Shown here: piece by piece, positions 50,181-63,600 of the stretch | Layout of the letters: each line of letters starts with the position of its first letter | Numbering within the stretch: position 1 is the stretch's first letter | Origin: Acridotheres tristis | Lineage: Eukaryota; Chordata; Aves; Passeriformes; Sturnidae | Reading direction: 5' to 3' | Assembly: GCA_037013685.1 (NCBI GenBank) | Contig: CM072886.1 | Location: 70,707,859-70,771,858 of the forward strand | Length of the DNA: 64,000 nt | Notes under the pieces: model-generated | Told to the model about the DNA's origin: nothing | The model's database searches: none | Seen by the model: the letters and a program-made list of their open reading frames with translations, nothing else | Program-made: the position numbers and the translations under genes

Positions 50181-51236
50181 ACTGACTAAGATGATACTCA
50201 AGATGAACTGCTCCATGACCTTCAAGGTCAGGCTGACAGACTTCTTCTAGATGGGCACCACATTTGTCCACTTTCAGTCAACTGGAATCTTCCCAGTTAG
50301 GCAGGGCTGCAAGTAAATTCTGGTAAGTGGCCCAGTGATCACTTCTGTCAGTTCCTTTGGATGGATCCCATTCATCCCCTTAAACTTGTGCATGTCTACA
50401 TGGTGCAGTAGGTTGCTGACCTTTTCCACTTGGATTAGACAGGTTTCATTGTACTCCCTGACTCTGTCTTCTAGGTCAGTGGGCTGGGAAACCTGAGAAA
50501 AAATTGTCTGACTGTTAAAGACTGAGACAAGGCACCAAGTACCTCAGCCTTTCCCTCATCCTATGTCACTGTTTCCCCCTCCCTCCAATAAAGGATGAAG
50601 ATTTTCCATGGCCCTCCTTTGGTTGCTAATGTATTTGTAGGAAAAATTTTGTCTATTACAACAGTAGCCTGATTAGGTTCCAGTTGAGCTTTCAGCCTTC
50701 TATCTCTACATAACCTCACAAGATCCTTCTGAATACTCCTTCTGAATGAGCCAGCCCTTCCTCCAAAAGTCATAAACTAACCTTCCCCTCTCTCTTGAAT
50801 TCAAGACAAAGCTCTCTGTCAGCCCAGCAAGTCTTCTTTGCCACCAGCTCTTTCTCCAGCACATATGTCTTTAAAATTTGCTTCTTGAAGAACATCTAGC
50901 CTGGGTGAATTCCTTCAGGACTGCTTTTCAGGGAACTTTGTCAACCGGGCTCCTTAACAGGCCAAAGTCTGCCCTCACAAAATCTAAGGTGGCAGTTCTG
51001 CTGACTCCTGTCCTTACTTCTCAAAGAACCAAAGAACTCTGTCATTTCCTGATCACTATGCTCAAGACGACCTCCAACCATCACATCACCCACAAGTCTT
51101 TTCCTGTTCACAAACCACCTATCTAGTAGATCACCTTCCCTAGCTGGCTCACTCAACAACTGTGTCAGATATTTTCCCTTGAAACATAAATTCCTCTGAG
51201 CTTTAGTAGTTCTGATTTGGAGAAATTCAGGCATCT
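50181..51236 (-). mobile_element. CR1 LINE ORF2, C-terminal endonuclease and RT N-terminal part
   Basis: This is the upstream part of the same antisense CR1. Reading on -: 'YLTQLLSEPAREGDLLDRWF' then 'LVGDVMVGGRLEHSD' (about 51030-51170), an ORF2 linker, 'LVRLCRDRRLKAQLEPNQAT' (about 50650-50720), and RT N-terminal remnants up to GTCATGGAGCAGTTCATCTT (about 50200-50220). The 5' truncation lies in the endonuclease at about 51236. The blocks are the same subfamily as the + copy at 19877-21698. Nothing is intact. Confidence 0.92.
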
Positions 51237-54200
51237 TTTACAGTTAAGTTGTTAGTATCTAGTCAAGATGATTTAATGATAGCTATACACACATAATTCT
51301 ACCAGGGTAAACTTTAATCTGTAGGATAGGGTAGGAATGCTATAAGTGGTCATCTAACTTTAAAAAAAAAAATAGTTACAGCCCACTTATTCTTCTACTT
51401 TATCTGCTTGTAAAGTTGTTTTATATTTTTCCCATGTTAGATCCATTACCAGCACCCACAGTTTTATTAAAGTTTTCACAAAGAACTGAATTCATTTTGA
51501 TGACCAGAATATTCAGAGGCCACTCTTTCTAGCACTTTTTTGTCAGCTATATACATTGGAGAAATAATTACCAATATTGTTGCAATTTCTAGTAGCATTA
51601 ATCTCTCTAGTAAAATACAGAAGTCTGTATTTATCTTCAACCCTTGAGGCTTGTCGAGAACTCTCAGAAGACCAACAAAATAAAACTGCTTCTCTAATCT
51701 TTCCCCGAAGTAGCTTTGATAAAAATAAGTTTCTCTTTGCTCCATGCTGTCTGATTTTATTTCTTTACAATTTATCATTTCATTAACCAACAATATGATC
51801 CTACCTTCCCAGCTTCATTATTCATTCCTGAGTATCACATAGCTTTAAATAAGGGTGTTGAAGTCATGTTATTAGATACTGTAGTCATCAGTAAAAGTAC
51901 ATAAATCAATGTAAAGTGCATACAGAATGGAAGCTTAGTGGTCAGAACTGGTCAAAATTAATAAAACTGTAAAGGAGTAGTAAGAAACTAGAGCTTAGGG
52001 ATGGGCAGGTAAGCATAATCACAAGAAAATAGCAATTCAATAAATAAAAAATTGATGGTCATAAAAGGATTGCTCAAGTACAGAGTATACAATCCATTAA
52101 GTAGAACAAATTCAAAAATTATTTCTGTATTGACATGCAGCAGTAGTTTTACAGTTGTAACTTGTTGTTGCTCACAGACTTTTCTTTAAATTTACCCTCA
52201 AGTATATTTTAGCCTGGAGTTCATAAAAAGAAGTTAAGAAATTAATGGAATTCACCTGACAATATAAAGCTTCTTCATGGTAATTTAGGCAGGAATTAAT
52301 TATTGTTTACCACCAAATCATATTTTAATTCAGGACTAGCAGGATTAAAGCAGGAATCATTTGATCAAATGCATTTATTTCTGCGATGCTTAGACTAATT
52401 ACCCTAACAACCCACTGAATATCTACAGCATCAGTGTCCCCCAGGGCTTTGGATGGTTCTTCAGACACTTGGCATCATTTCAGACCACAAATACAGCCCA
52501 GATACACATAATTTTCAAAACAGATGTTATCAACATTGCATCATCTAATTGTTTAACACCAATAATTTGACCCTCAGTCTGGATTTCCATAACTGAGCTC
52601 AGAACCTGCATTTCCAGGTTCAACTCTTCAATTCTTTTGCTGCCTGCTCTCGACAAGTGCATTTCTGTCATGCTTCTGCTGGCCTGGCATCTCAGGTGGC
52701 CTCCTGAACTAATGAGGAAGACCAGGGGACAATGCTGCCCCAGCTAATTTCACCTAGGTTCTGGGCTAAGATTTTTTTTATGAATAACTGCTGCTTTATC
52801 CATTATGCTACCAAGACCAAAATGTTCACTCTAAGTCACCAAGTATTTTCCAGCCTCCAGCTAACTTACTGGATGCTCAGAATATGCTAATAGATGTTGC
52901 ATCATATGTGGTCTAAAATCAACAGCCTAATAATAATTTGCAGGGCTCTTTTGACTGTACAATTTATGATGTAGAGACTGAACAAACTCTCTCCACCTGC
53001 TTTATGGAGGCACTCAGCATTCTTGATAAAAACTAACTCAGCACAGGTTATCCACTCTCCACAGGACATAAGTACAAAGGTCAGTATCTTAATTTTATGC
53101 ACTTAATAATTTTTAGAATAATCCCCAAATATTCAAAAGATACTGTTTTGAGAAAAATACTATAAAACCTGTATAGAACTACTTTAAAGACAAAGTTCAT
53201 GTAGCTCTAAGGCTAATAATTCTATACCTATATAAATAACTTAATGCTATTAAAATAATAGTTTAAATACAGGAAGGTACTGGAGTTTTCCTTTCCACAC
53301 AAATAAATCATGATTACATAGAATGCTTCTGCAGTCTTAGAACTGGAGCAATGTTTGAAATTAGAAAGTTAATTCCAGCTTCATCTATTTATAAAAAATA
53401 ATGTTTGCATGATGCTAAAATATATAAATTTAAAGAATAAGAAAAAGCTTTGTAAGTATGCCTATTTTAAATTTTCATATTCTTTCCAGCCCAAATTTTC
53501 AGTTGAGGTAGGCCTTAATCTGAGTATTAGCCTTCTGAAAGCCACCTTGGCTCCTGAAAAACGTATTTACATATTTTGTGGCCAAACTCCTAGGCTGTTT
53601 ACTTTGCTGTACTTGCTGTCTAACTAGATGTTCCAATAAAGCCATAGAAGAATCTTGCATAAAATAATATTATACAATGTTATAGATCTATGGTCTAAAT
53701 CCTTTGCATGCAAAGAAATGGCAGCAGTGACATTCGGGCTGAAAAGCAGGTGCACCAAATATATGATCACAAACTATATTATTAACACATCAGTTGGTGT
53801 GAATAGTCAGCAGTACACAGAAATTATGTCCCTGGATATCAAAGGGAAAATAAGAAAGAGATCATATGCCCCCCAACCCCCCTCATACTTCATGTTCCAT
53901 GGAAGAAATAAACGGAAATATTCTTTCTCTCTCTCTCCCAAACAAAGCCCCAGGTTTTAAAAGCCAACACAGGCTTCCTCCTTTTGTTCAAGGACATACA
54001 AATAAGGCCCTTAATTTTCCCATGAAGCGTTCAGCAAGGGTCATTACCTGAATTTGTACAGTGTATACAAACCATTATTTTTTTTAATATGGCTAAATTT
54101 TTCTTCTCAGTCATTGGAGTTGCATTTGCAAAGTAAAAGAAAGTAATTTCAAAAGGAATGAAAAAACACAAGCTTTCTCCCACTTGTAAGATCAGTTACA

Positions 54201-55389
54201 GCTTACTACACTATGCTAGAAAAAATGTCTGAATGACACTTTACCTATGCAGTACCAATTCTGAACTAATAACTTCTCTGCCAAGAAATCTGCCTACATT
54301 TAGTGACACAGGAATTTTTACTGTATTAAATTGGACATACTCATAAATTTTAGAAGGAGCAGGTAATATTTTTGAGGAATGAAGGACTGCAATGAGTAAT
54401 TCAGGAAATACAATATAACTTAGTCTTATTATACATTTTTTCATTTGCTGATTAGCTCAGGAGCAGGCTTACGCTTTGGCCAGATTATATTTGTTTTTGG
54501 GTTAATTTGGAAGGTTTATAATTGATTAGCTGGCTTGAGAAGTCAGTACTACAGTGGGAGATGAAAGTGCTTTTCCTTCAATTTTCATTTTGCAGGAAAT
54601 TATATAGTTTGTGGTTTGCTTTTTAAAAAAATTCTTCATATTAATTTATATGTTACATTTACAGAGAGCTTCAGAATATTGGTGAAGTGTTTTTGTGTTG
54701 GCTTTTAACACTAATCATTTAAATAGAAGTTATTATCTAAATTACATTAATCTTAAGCACTTCTTGTGACACTTTTCTCACATGTGGGGAAAAATATAGC
54801 TGAACATATAAATGAACATATAACTGCTTTATTAGAGCAGGAAAAATACTTAAAAAAGGGTGTACAGTGAGTCTTCACATACTTATGATGGGCACCATTT
54901 AGTGGGTGCTTAGTACCACATATCCTTTTAAAGTCTCATCATTCCACAGAGTTAATAACATATTCAAAGACTATTGTAAACCCTTTTTATTGCTTAAATA
55001 TTCAATGGTGCCAAAAGTACCTTTGGCTTGTTCATGCCATACAGTTATAAGAAGAATATGACACTTGAGTCTTGTTTAAATCTACACTCTAACCATAAAA
55101 GATGAAGAAAAGCCATGTTAGTTTTGTCAAGATGGTGAATCCTACATCTGCCTCTGCTTTTAATCTTGTCAGTCCTTTTTTTCCTTTTCTCATACTTGTT
55201 CTTTGACAAAAGGTTAATTGATATTTATTACATAAATTGGTATTTATTATATAGACAGAGGGCCCACCCTAAAACACTTTTTCATTGGAAAAAAAGGCAA
55301 CAATAGCCATGAACAGTAAAAGTTTTACAAAATAAAGCCTCCTTTCCAAAGGCTTTTTTTTCCCCTTTTTTCCCTATATTCCATTCAAG
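51237..55389. other. AT-rich single-copy DNA, no gene supported
   Basis: No exon, RNA or recognisable transposon is seen. Open frames at 51476-51793 (-) and 53655-53960 (+) are about 100 codons each and lack known motifs. Confidence 0.55.
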
Positions 55390-55411
55390 CCATCATGCTA
55401 TGGCATGATGG
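55390..55411. repeat. Short inverted repeat (hairpin)
   Basis: CCATCATGC (55390-55398) pairs exactly with GCATGATGG (55403-55411) around a TATG loop, with an outer G-T and two A-T pairs possible. It is a compact stem of 9-12 bp with no known role. Confidence 0.85.
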
Positions 55412-55580
55412 TTTAATCCCCACATTATATATGCTGAATTTTTTGAAGTTCAACATTGCATTTATGTATCACATGAGTATTCCTCTCCTGGCATTCCTGT
55501 CCTGATAAATTATCCCTCTATCTTTCATATCAGTAACGGTTCTACAAATGCCACCAGAGGTCTTTAGAGTACCATCAAAA

Positions 55581-55722
55581 TCCTCTCCTCTCCTCTCCTC
55601 TCCTCTCCTCTCCTCTCCTCTCCTCTCCTCTCCTCTCCTCTCCTCTCCTCTCCTCTCCTCTCCTCTCCTCTCCTCTCCTCTCCTCTCCTCTCCTCTCCTC
55701 TCCTCTCCTCTCCTCTCCTCTC
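55581..55722. repeat. (TCCTC)n microsatellite, about 28 uninterrupted units
   Basis: 142 bases of perfect TCCTC pentamer, all pyrimidine on + and all purine on -. The absence of interruptions implies recent expansion and likely length polymorphism. The unit has mirror symmetry, so it can form intramolecular triplex (H-DNA). It creates long artefactual open frames (Glu/Arg/Gly-rich on -, Ser/Pro/Leu-rich on +). Confidence 0.98.
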
Positions 55723-56499
55723 GTTTCAAGGTGTTTCCTTTCATCTATTTTTGTTCAGCACACAGGTAACATTTGCAGATAAAAATGAATTCAAGTCTAA
55801 TTCCAGATGCAGTTTAATATTTGTCATTAATTTAGTATAGTAGACTCATTTATTCTTAAATTTTATGGTCATTTTGTCATTCAGATTCTGGATTAAGTTA
55901 GTGTAACTCTAGAACAACTGATAAAAATTGTAATATTTCCTTTATATTTAAAATAAGAATAATAAACCTTTTATGCTAATAATACAATATATGGCCAAAG
56001 AGTATTATTAAGTAGTCTGGCAAACTATTTTATTCCTTTATTTTCCATGATTTAAATGTGGTTTTTTGGCATTTCATCTGGGTCAGGTAATTTATATTAT
56101 TAATCTTCTCAAGTGCTTCTGCAAACTTTTCTCCCTGAATGCTTTATATCGTTCTTCAGGTTACCTCACAAGTTTTTGGCACCTTTCTCAGATTATCTTA
56201 ATCCATTGTTTTATCAAAATAATTATTTTTAAAATTTAATTGAAATTCAATTAATAAATTATGTATAATATAGCATGCTCACTTCTAGTATAGGTGAATT
56301 CATAGATTTCTCATAGAAACTAGTAAAAATATATTTATCCTCCTTCAGGTCTTCCTACTTTGTGATTAAATTTATCACTGTCTGCACCTTTTTCTTCTCT
56401 TAAACATTATCTTGTGCCAGTGTAGCATTATTCCAGCTAATAGCTGTCTGTACCTTCACACATCTCCAATAAAGGTGGTTCTAGTGTGCAGTTTATTCA
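55723..56499. other. AT-rich single-copy DNA, nothing recognised
   Basis: No gene or repeat is recognised between the microsatellite and the CR1 fragment. Confidence 0.55.
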
Positions 56500-57130
56500 C
56501 CTAGCCTTGACAAGACTCCAAGCTCCTTTCATTCTGCGTTTCTACAAATTCCTGTGTATGAGGGTAGATCACTTTTATCCTTTGAGGACATTGTCCTTGA
56601 AGATCAGAAAGCTGTCATGGGCTATAATGCCCTTAAGAATAAAATCCCTGGGAGGACAAGACCACTCAGGGGAAGCTGCTGGCCGGTTCCCAAGTCTGCT
56701 GCCCTGAAGGATGTTTTTCTGCTACTTATCTTTTCTGTTTACCTCAGAATTAAAAATTGTCCAATGGCAATTTTCACAGCAGCAAAGGTTGTCATCAATC
56801 TTAAAATCCACTTTTCTATTGCATGAATAGTAGATGCAGCAGGACACTTTCTCTAGTTTGGCCATCCAAAACCTGCATCAAAAATTGATCCTGGCAGACT
56901 CCAGAAATCCGATCCTCTCCAAGTTTTCCTTTCAGCAAATGTCAAGTAAAATCCTCCAGGAGATCCAGGATGTGTTATTGTGAGGCTATTTTAAAGGAGG
57001 CTTTGTTCCCCTGTTCTCAAGTGGAAGTCTGTAGCAAATGTTCACAGCCATCACGCCCTTTTGGCCTCCACTCTGATCCCATTACACAAGCTCCCAAATT
57101 ATCTGTTGCCCATTCCACAGCAGGATTCTC
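56500..57130 (-). mobile_element. Old CR1-type LINE ORF2 endonuclease fragment
   Basis: Antisense remnants of CR1 ORF2 are spread along this block. They include a fragment like TCTTTTCTGTTTACCTCAGA (about 56730), CCAAAACCTGCATCAAAAAT (about 56866), a CTCCAGGAGATCCAGGATGT segment (about 56955) and AAGTGGAAGTCTGTAGCAAA (about 57020), in the order of a reverse-complemented endonuclease-coding region. It is more divergent than the copies at 19.9 kb and 50.2 kb, so it is older or from another CR1 subfamily. The left limit is uncertain. The open frame 56554-56826 (+) is antisense to this and is not a gene. Confidence 0.65.
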
Positions 57131-57138
57131 TACATTTA

Positions 57139-57690
57139 TGTTGAGTTGACTCTGGCCAGAAGATCAGTCCTCATCCAGCCACTCACACACTCACTGTTGG
57201 TAGGATAGGAGAGAGATCAGAAGGGTAAAAGCAAGAAAAACTGGTGGGTTGAGATAAAAGGCAAAGCTGTACATGCAAGAAAAACCTAACAAGGAATTAA
57301 TTTGCTACTTCCCATTGGCAGACAGATGTACAGCTATATCCTAGCTGGGATGACCAACAACGTAACCATAAGTGTCTCACTTTCTTTCTCCATTCCTTGA
57401 GCTTTTACTGCTGAGCATGACATCATATGGTATGGAATACCCTTTTACACAGTTCAGGTAATTTCTGATGGCTGTATCTTGTGTCAAAATTCTCACACAT
57501 TCCCCATCTACCCACTGGGGAAGAGTGGGAAAAAGCCTTGGTGCTATGAAACTGCTGTTTAGAAACAAGTGAAACACTGGCAGGTTATCAACATATCAAT
57601 CAGATCTAATACAGCATTTGAGACGACATGAGCTGTGTAACCAGATTTCAGATTGCATCTGTATGGCTCAGCACCAACACCTATTTTCTC
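57139..57690 (-). mobile_element. Old ERVL-type solo LTR, antisense
   Basis: Starting TGTTGAGTTGACTCTGGCC on +, the block continues with GATAGGAGAGAGATCAGAAG, TGGTGGGTTGAGATAAAAGG, then CTTCCCATTGGCAGACAGAT and GCTGAGCATGACATCATATG (about 57411-57430). These landmarks occur in this order in a widespread avian ERVL LTR that I recall. The TGACATCA at 57418-57425 is a CRE/AP-1-like site in the LTR promoter region. The U3 start near 57650-57690 is blurred, and no target duplication is evident. It abuts the CR1 fragment at 56500-57130. No internal retroviral sequence is present. Confidence 0.68.
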
Positions 57691-60600
57691 TTTACTACCT
57701 GTGCTGTATATTTTCTGCTGTGATATTTGAGATATGACCCCAACCATAAATTGAGGGAGGAATCATGAGAATGTCCCCATTTCCCTCAGCTGGTAAGCAG
57801 ACTACTTTCTGAAGATGTTCCTACTCCACTTTACCAGAAGGATCCCAATAAGATCCAGTAGCATAGCTTCCAATATCAGTCAGGTATTGATGTGCAGGAT
57901 GTATCTCTTCCTACTTGGAAAACACAACCTAGATCCTAATGCCTTTCATCGTGGCACATCACTCCCTATGCCTATGTTCCACTTATGGTTTTTCATATAG
58001 AGTTCCCATGGATGAGCAGTAAAACATTATTTATCACTATTACATCATGTTAAGATAATATATGTGAATGCCAATTGTGGCTATTGTGCTCGTCAGTGCA
58101 TTTAAAATTTCAAAGCTGAAGGACTGGTTTAAGAAAAGAAAAAATCAGTAAAGATAGATGAGTAAATAGAAAGAAAAAATAGAGAACAATTATTCACCAT
58201 AATGCACCTGATCCCTGCACATAGAGCAGCTTGAAACATTGCAAATTATATATTTCTTTGTGTGATTTTAGAAGAGTTATGAGAAAAAATTTGAAAGACA
58301 ATAAAACAAAAAATGCATAGATGGAGCAGTGTCTTGAAAGTGGAGGGTGGCATGCATGATAAAAGGCAAGAATTTTCGTGGTTGAAATATAGGCACACTG
58401 GAACAAGGATTCCTTTCTGTGGCTGACAGGGGACTGAGAGATGGGAAAAAAAGACACTAAGTTATGAAGAATGAAGTTGAACTGATTATAGATGACATAT
58501 CAGTGAATGGTTCCAGTAGAAGTTTTAACACGTCCAGAGTAAAATATCAAGAAGAAAAAAATGTTTTCAACAACATTCTGAGTGAACAAACATGGAGAAA
58601 CTTTTATTTGCTAGGGCTGTAAGAAATGCAAAAAAAACAAGACACAATCATAAGGAGCAATATGAACAATAATTTAGGTTACATGTATGAAGACAAAAGC
58701 CTTTAGTGAAGCAATATCATCTTTCTCATCCCTATCAAATGTACTAAAACTGCAAACCAGTGTTTGAGGTGAAACAACTGCAGCTTGGAGTGACAGACAG
58801 CAATATTTTTTAAGAGATCTGTAGATGTTACATTGTCACGAGGTAACTCTGGCTGTAGGATAGAAAGACTATAATTCGTGCACATAAACAAAGTGGTTTT
58901 TATCACTGTGTTTATTAATATTATGTATTTTATTGATGTCTGACAATAATATGATTTGTAGCATTTTAAGATATAGTGTAAGATTTAAAAAAACCTTGGT
59001 GGACTGAACACATAAAGTAGCCATGTTTTCTGTGCATAAGAATGCAATGTTTTCAACTTTCAATTATTTTCAAGAAATATTTTACTAAAACAACTATAAC
59101 CAAGTATGTTTTAAAATATTTTTCAGTATTTCTAAGTTTTAGTATCAAGGGTCTTTTTTTGGGCCAAACATTATGTAGCAGCCTGCAAACTATCACATCT
59201 TCACTGCAGTATTAAAAATTAGCATAACTGCCCTTCAAATGAATTAGGTACATAGGCCTGGATTCTTCCAATAAAAGAATTTTTGAATTTTAAAATTTTT
59301 ACTATAATGACTCATGAATAGAAAATATTATATTCATCGCAGTAAAGACTGGGAAATGACAGTTTCAAAAGGTTTTACACAAAAATAACTACCTACCTAT
59401 TGGAGGTAGTTTCAAGGGCTTACTCCTTTCTATACGTTATGATCACCTTCCAGTGTCTTTTACCCTAAAGTGTTTATTTTATTTTTGTAACTATGATTGT
59501 TGCAATAATGGGGAGAGCAGAAGTTCCAGTGTGACTTCTACCTTTTGTGTATATATATATAGGCTGATATAGAAGCCTATCCATCAGCAGTCAAGACTTT
59601 TGACTCTTCCACCACAGCAATCAACAAACTGAATAAGAGGTAACAAACCCCCACAGAGTACTATATGGAATAGATAGACTTAATAACGTCTCTGTAGACT
59701 CTTAAAACCATGGCTATGTGAGCAGTGATTTAGAAGCAACCTATCTAAAGAAAACAGAAAATATCCAAGGAAAGTCCAAACTATCAGCTTCCCAGAAGTC
59801 AGTGAGCCAGTAAGTATTAGACCTTTGTGAAAAGGGACCTGCATTTATCTGCAGAAATGTAATTTGAAATACTTGTTTTGGTGTGCTTTATCACATTGAT
59901 GGTGTTTTCAGTAACATTACCATGTTTATGATCCCTCATGTGACAAGATGCAGAATAGCAAAGGAAGATGAGGTCTTGGCAACCTAGTTCAGAATGCCTG
60001 GAGAGTAAGAAAACAGCATAAAGCCTCTATTTTAAAGATGATGATTATTTCTGCATTCACAGGCATGGATTTGAATTAGCTAGCTAGGCAAATATGTTCT
60101 GTGCAGATTCTGTATTATGTGTTTTCAATTTAACTTGAGCCGCATTCAGGTGTTGTCACATTTAAAGAAGACATATAAAATATGCTTATGTATACAAAAT
60201 TTTTATGAGTGTGTTGGTGAATAGTGTATAGTCACTTCCAGCAGCTCCAGAGGCCTCAGCCCATACAGAAATGTAATGGCAGTTCTCCTTGAATGAAATT
60301 TAGCATTCACAGACCATAAAGAACAGGCCCTTAGTATATTTAATGCATGTCAGTGGAGTTTTGGGGTTGATTTTTAATGTTTTTTAAGTTTTAGACTTGT
60401 TGTAATATGCTAATACTAGAATATAATGACAAATTATGCCTGTAGCAGCTGCTTTCCTCAGCAGTTGTTCTGAGGTATGGAGATTATTCTGACACAGATC
60501 AGCTCTGTGTCCTGATTTCCACACCCAAGACTACCAAAATGGTTAGGTGTATATTTGACAATCAGCATCTGCTCATGTCCTGCTGATTTAACTTGAAAGA

Positions 60601-63600
60601 TCTCTCTGTGAAAGGTGTAGCAGGGATATGATCTGCTTAGGTAAGAGTACAAACAGAAATGTTTAGTTTGCCCGTGTCTCTGAGTACCAATCAATGGTTT
60701 TGAAAGTTTCGTGCAGGAATCTGTGAGCCACATCTTGTCTGCTCCTGACACCTAAGCTACCTAGATTAAAGCTAAAGTGATTTTGCCTATACGAGCTAAA
60801 AGAAGACTTTTATTTAGCTTAATTCAAAGGGGAACTGAGTATGAAAAAGTCCTGTACTGAGTTGGGACTGATAAAAAACAGGTTCCAGAATTAAAAATAG
60901 AGAAATGACAACACAGACTTCTCCAGGATGCAAGAAGGGCGATTACTTGAATTTTGCAAGAAACACCTTATAAGGATAACCACCGTTTTACCATTGTACA
61001 TTGGTTTTGATAAAGAGGTGATAAATGGAAAATTTGTCATATGAGTGCCATCATCAGGCTGTAGCTAGACCACTGCTAATGTTACTGACTGAAGGAATGC
61101 AAGTGTAACTCTCAACTAATCTTAACCCTCTTGATTCTGTCATTCTGTGGTCCCTGAAAAACAGAAATACTTCCAATAAAGACCATGCAGACCCAGCTTC
61201 AGTTGCCAGTATTGGAAATTAACCAGGGCAGCATGTATTATGTTGTCAAAGGAGCACCTTTTTCTTGCAGTGGGATTTTCAAAGCTACACTGAATACATA
61301 TGGCTTTATGAAACATCTTAAATAAAGAAACAAAACTACTCCATTCAATTTAGTCAGAAGCTCAATGCTCCAAAATTTATTAAATTGTTAGGTTGTATAA
61401 GACAGGGTAAGAAAGAAATAAATGTGGAACAGAACACTTAACAAGAAACTTCCAGCCTTAAGGTTGCTCCATAGTATTACAGAATCTAGAAATACTCCCA
61501 GTGGTATATAATATTATGTCTGGCTAGTCTAGAAGAATTCAAATATTTTTGGGTATATTTTGTAGTAAGAATTTATTTGCTAATACTGAATCAACCCAGT
61601 ATTGCACTCTGATGCAATAGAATATGAGTTTCCCAGGGATGATATGAAAAACCTTGTCAAAAATGCACAATTTGCTCATTGGTATAGCCTTGTCCTTTCA
61701 GTCAGGATCTTATTACTTCTCTTGCAATCACTTCCTCAACTTAGGTAAAATATTCAGCAGTCCATTGTATAAGGCTCTAAAAATTTTGCTACCAGTGTCT
61801 ACAAATTGATTGTCAGAGATATTTAGAATCCACCCAAATGTGACAGTTCATAATACAAAATTTTCACTGCAGCAAAGAGAAAAAGCCTAAAGAATTAAAT
61901 TACTAACTCAAAAATTGATCTCCAAGAAATCAGGAGGGTCAAAGTCAGATTAGTATTTCATATTCAAATTAAATGTCATGAGCATTAATATGTAAACACT
62001 GTAAATAAATCTGTGCATTTCATTTCAAGTTCTGGTGTAAGTACTGCTTAGGTATAATATACTTGATAATTATTTTTTAAAGTACCACTGAAAATATTAT
62101 TACTGCTGTAGGGGGAAAAAATCAGATTGGGTTTTCTTTCTTTGACTTAACTAACGGTTTTAAAAATCTCAGCCAGCCTATAGTATGGGCATTCTAGTAT
62201 ATGCTGGACTAGTAAAGATCTGCCTTGAAATTATGGAGGTTTTCTAATAAATACCTTTTTAAAAAGATATATTTTGAAAAATAACTGTTTTGTGTACCAA
62301 TAAAAGTAGTTCAGTAAATACATATTTGCATATAATAGATCAACTTTTGTCCAAAACTGATGTCCTGCATCTGCTAACAGTTGGTGCTATGAATTTACAG
62401 GCATAAACCAGAGTTCCATCAAGTCAAAATTGTGGATAAATATTTAAAGGTCTGATTTGGTCTGTGCACTATATTGTTGCATTGAGGAGGCAGAACTCTT
62501 TCCTGGTCAGAATAAAATCTTCAGACTACAGCTTTGATCATTCTTTGGGCACATGCAACCAACTGAGCTGATAAGGTAGGAAAAGCTTTTCTTGTGAAGG
62601 AGAGACTAGAACTGAGGCAATCTAATACAATTTATGCAAATAATACGATTCTCCAAATACAGGACACCTAGAACAGCTTTATATTCTGAACACTAATCTA
62701 ATCAAATGCAAGTGACTGCTCATTTGAATATTTAACTAAAGCCCATTTAGATCTGTATAAAGGAAAAAGGAGATAATATAATTTTTTTCAATTCAAGCTA
62801 CCTCACTGGTTTCCTTCGAACAAAAACACTTCAAGTCTTAGCAGAGAAATACCATCACATCTAAACGTAAAGGATAACAATAGCACAACTGTGCAAAGAA
62901 TACACAATGGTTTTAAGTAATGACCAAATTAAAAATAAAAAATATATGACCATTCAAAATTTTGCTAGTCCTGATACTGTAAACTACTGTTACTATAGTT
63001 GAGTAATTCTTGTCTTTGACAGGAAATTAGTTACACACAATGAACGGCAGATGGAGAACAGACCTGAAATGCTGTTCTTAGAAATGGGAAAATAAATTCA
63101 GCCATGATGTTCTGATATCAAAGTCATTGCTTTGGAAATTAAATGTTAATTCCTCATTACATGAACAGACTGACACAAAAAGTTTATTAATTCAAAATTA
63201 TTTTAGCATTTATGCCATCAAATACATTTAGGAGACACAAACAAAAGTATCATTCCTTGGTCAGATAGCTTTGAGCAGTCAGGAAACATCAAATGGACAG
63301 TGGGTGACTACTACATTACTTCTGTTTAATCTTAAGATTTCTTAATCTTTTTAATAAAGCTTAATTATTTGTTTACCCTTCTTCTGAAAAAATATTTTTT
63401 TCAGTGTGGAATAGACAAGCAGTGGATACTAGTGAATGTGTTATACTGATGTTCAACAAAGACAAACAAAAATTAGTGGTAACTGCTTAGACTTTACTAA
63501 ACAAGACCTCAAATAAATGCATAGTTCCCCCTGATTTTCTCAAACTATAGCAAGTTAAAATAAATTTGAAATCTCCTACCCCACTGCGTTGTTCTATTTT

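Noticed and set aside
55469..55769. Open frames encoding Glu/Arg/Gly-rich (-) and Ser/Pro/Leu-rich (+) repeats
   Set aside because: They are pure translations of the TCCTC microsatellite, open because a 5-mer without stop words is open in all frames. Not a CRISPR array either: there are no spacers.
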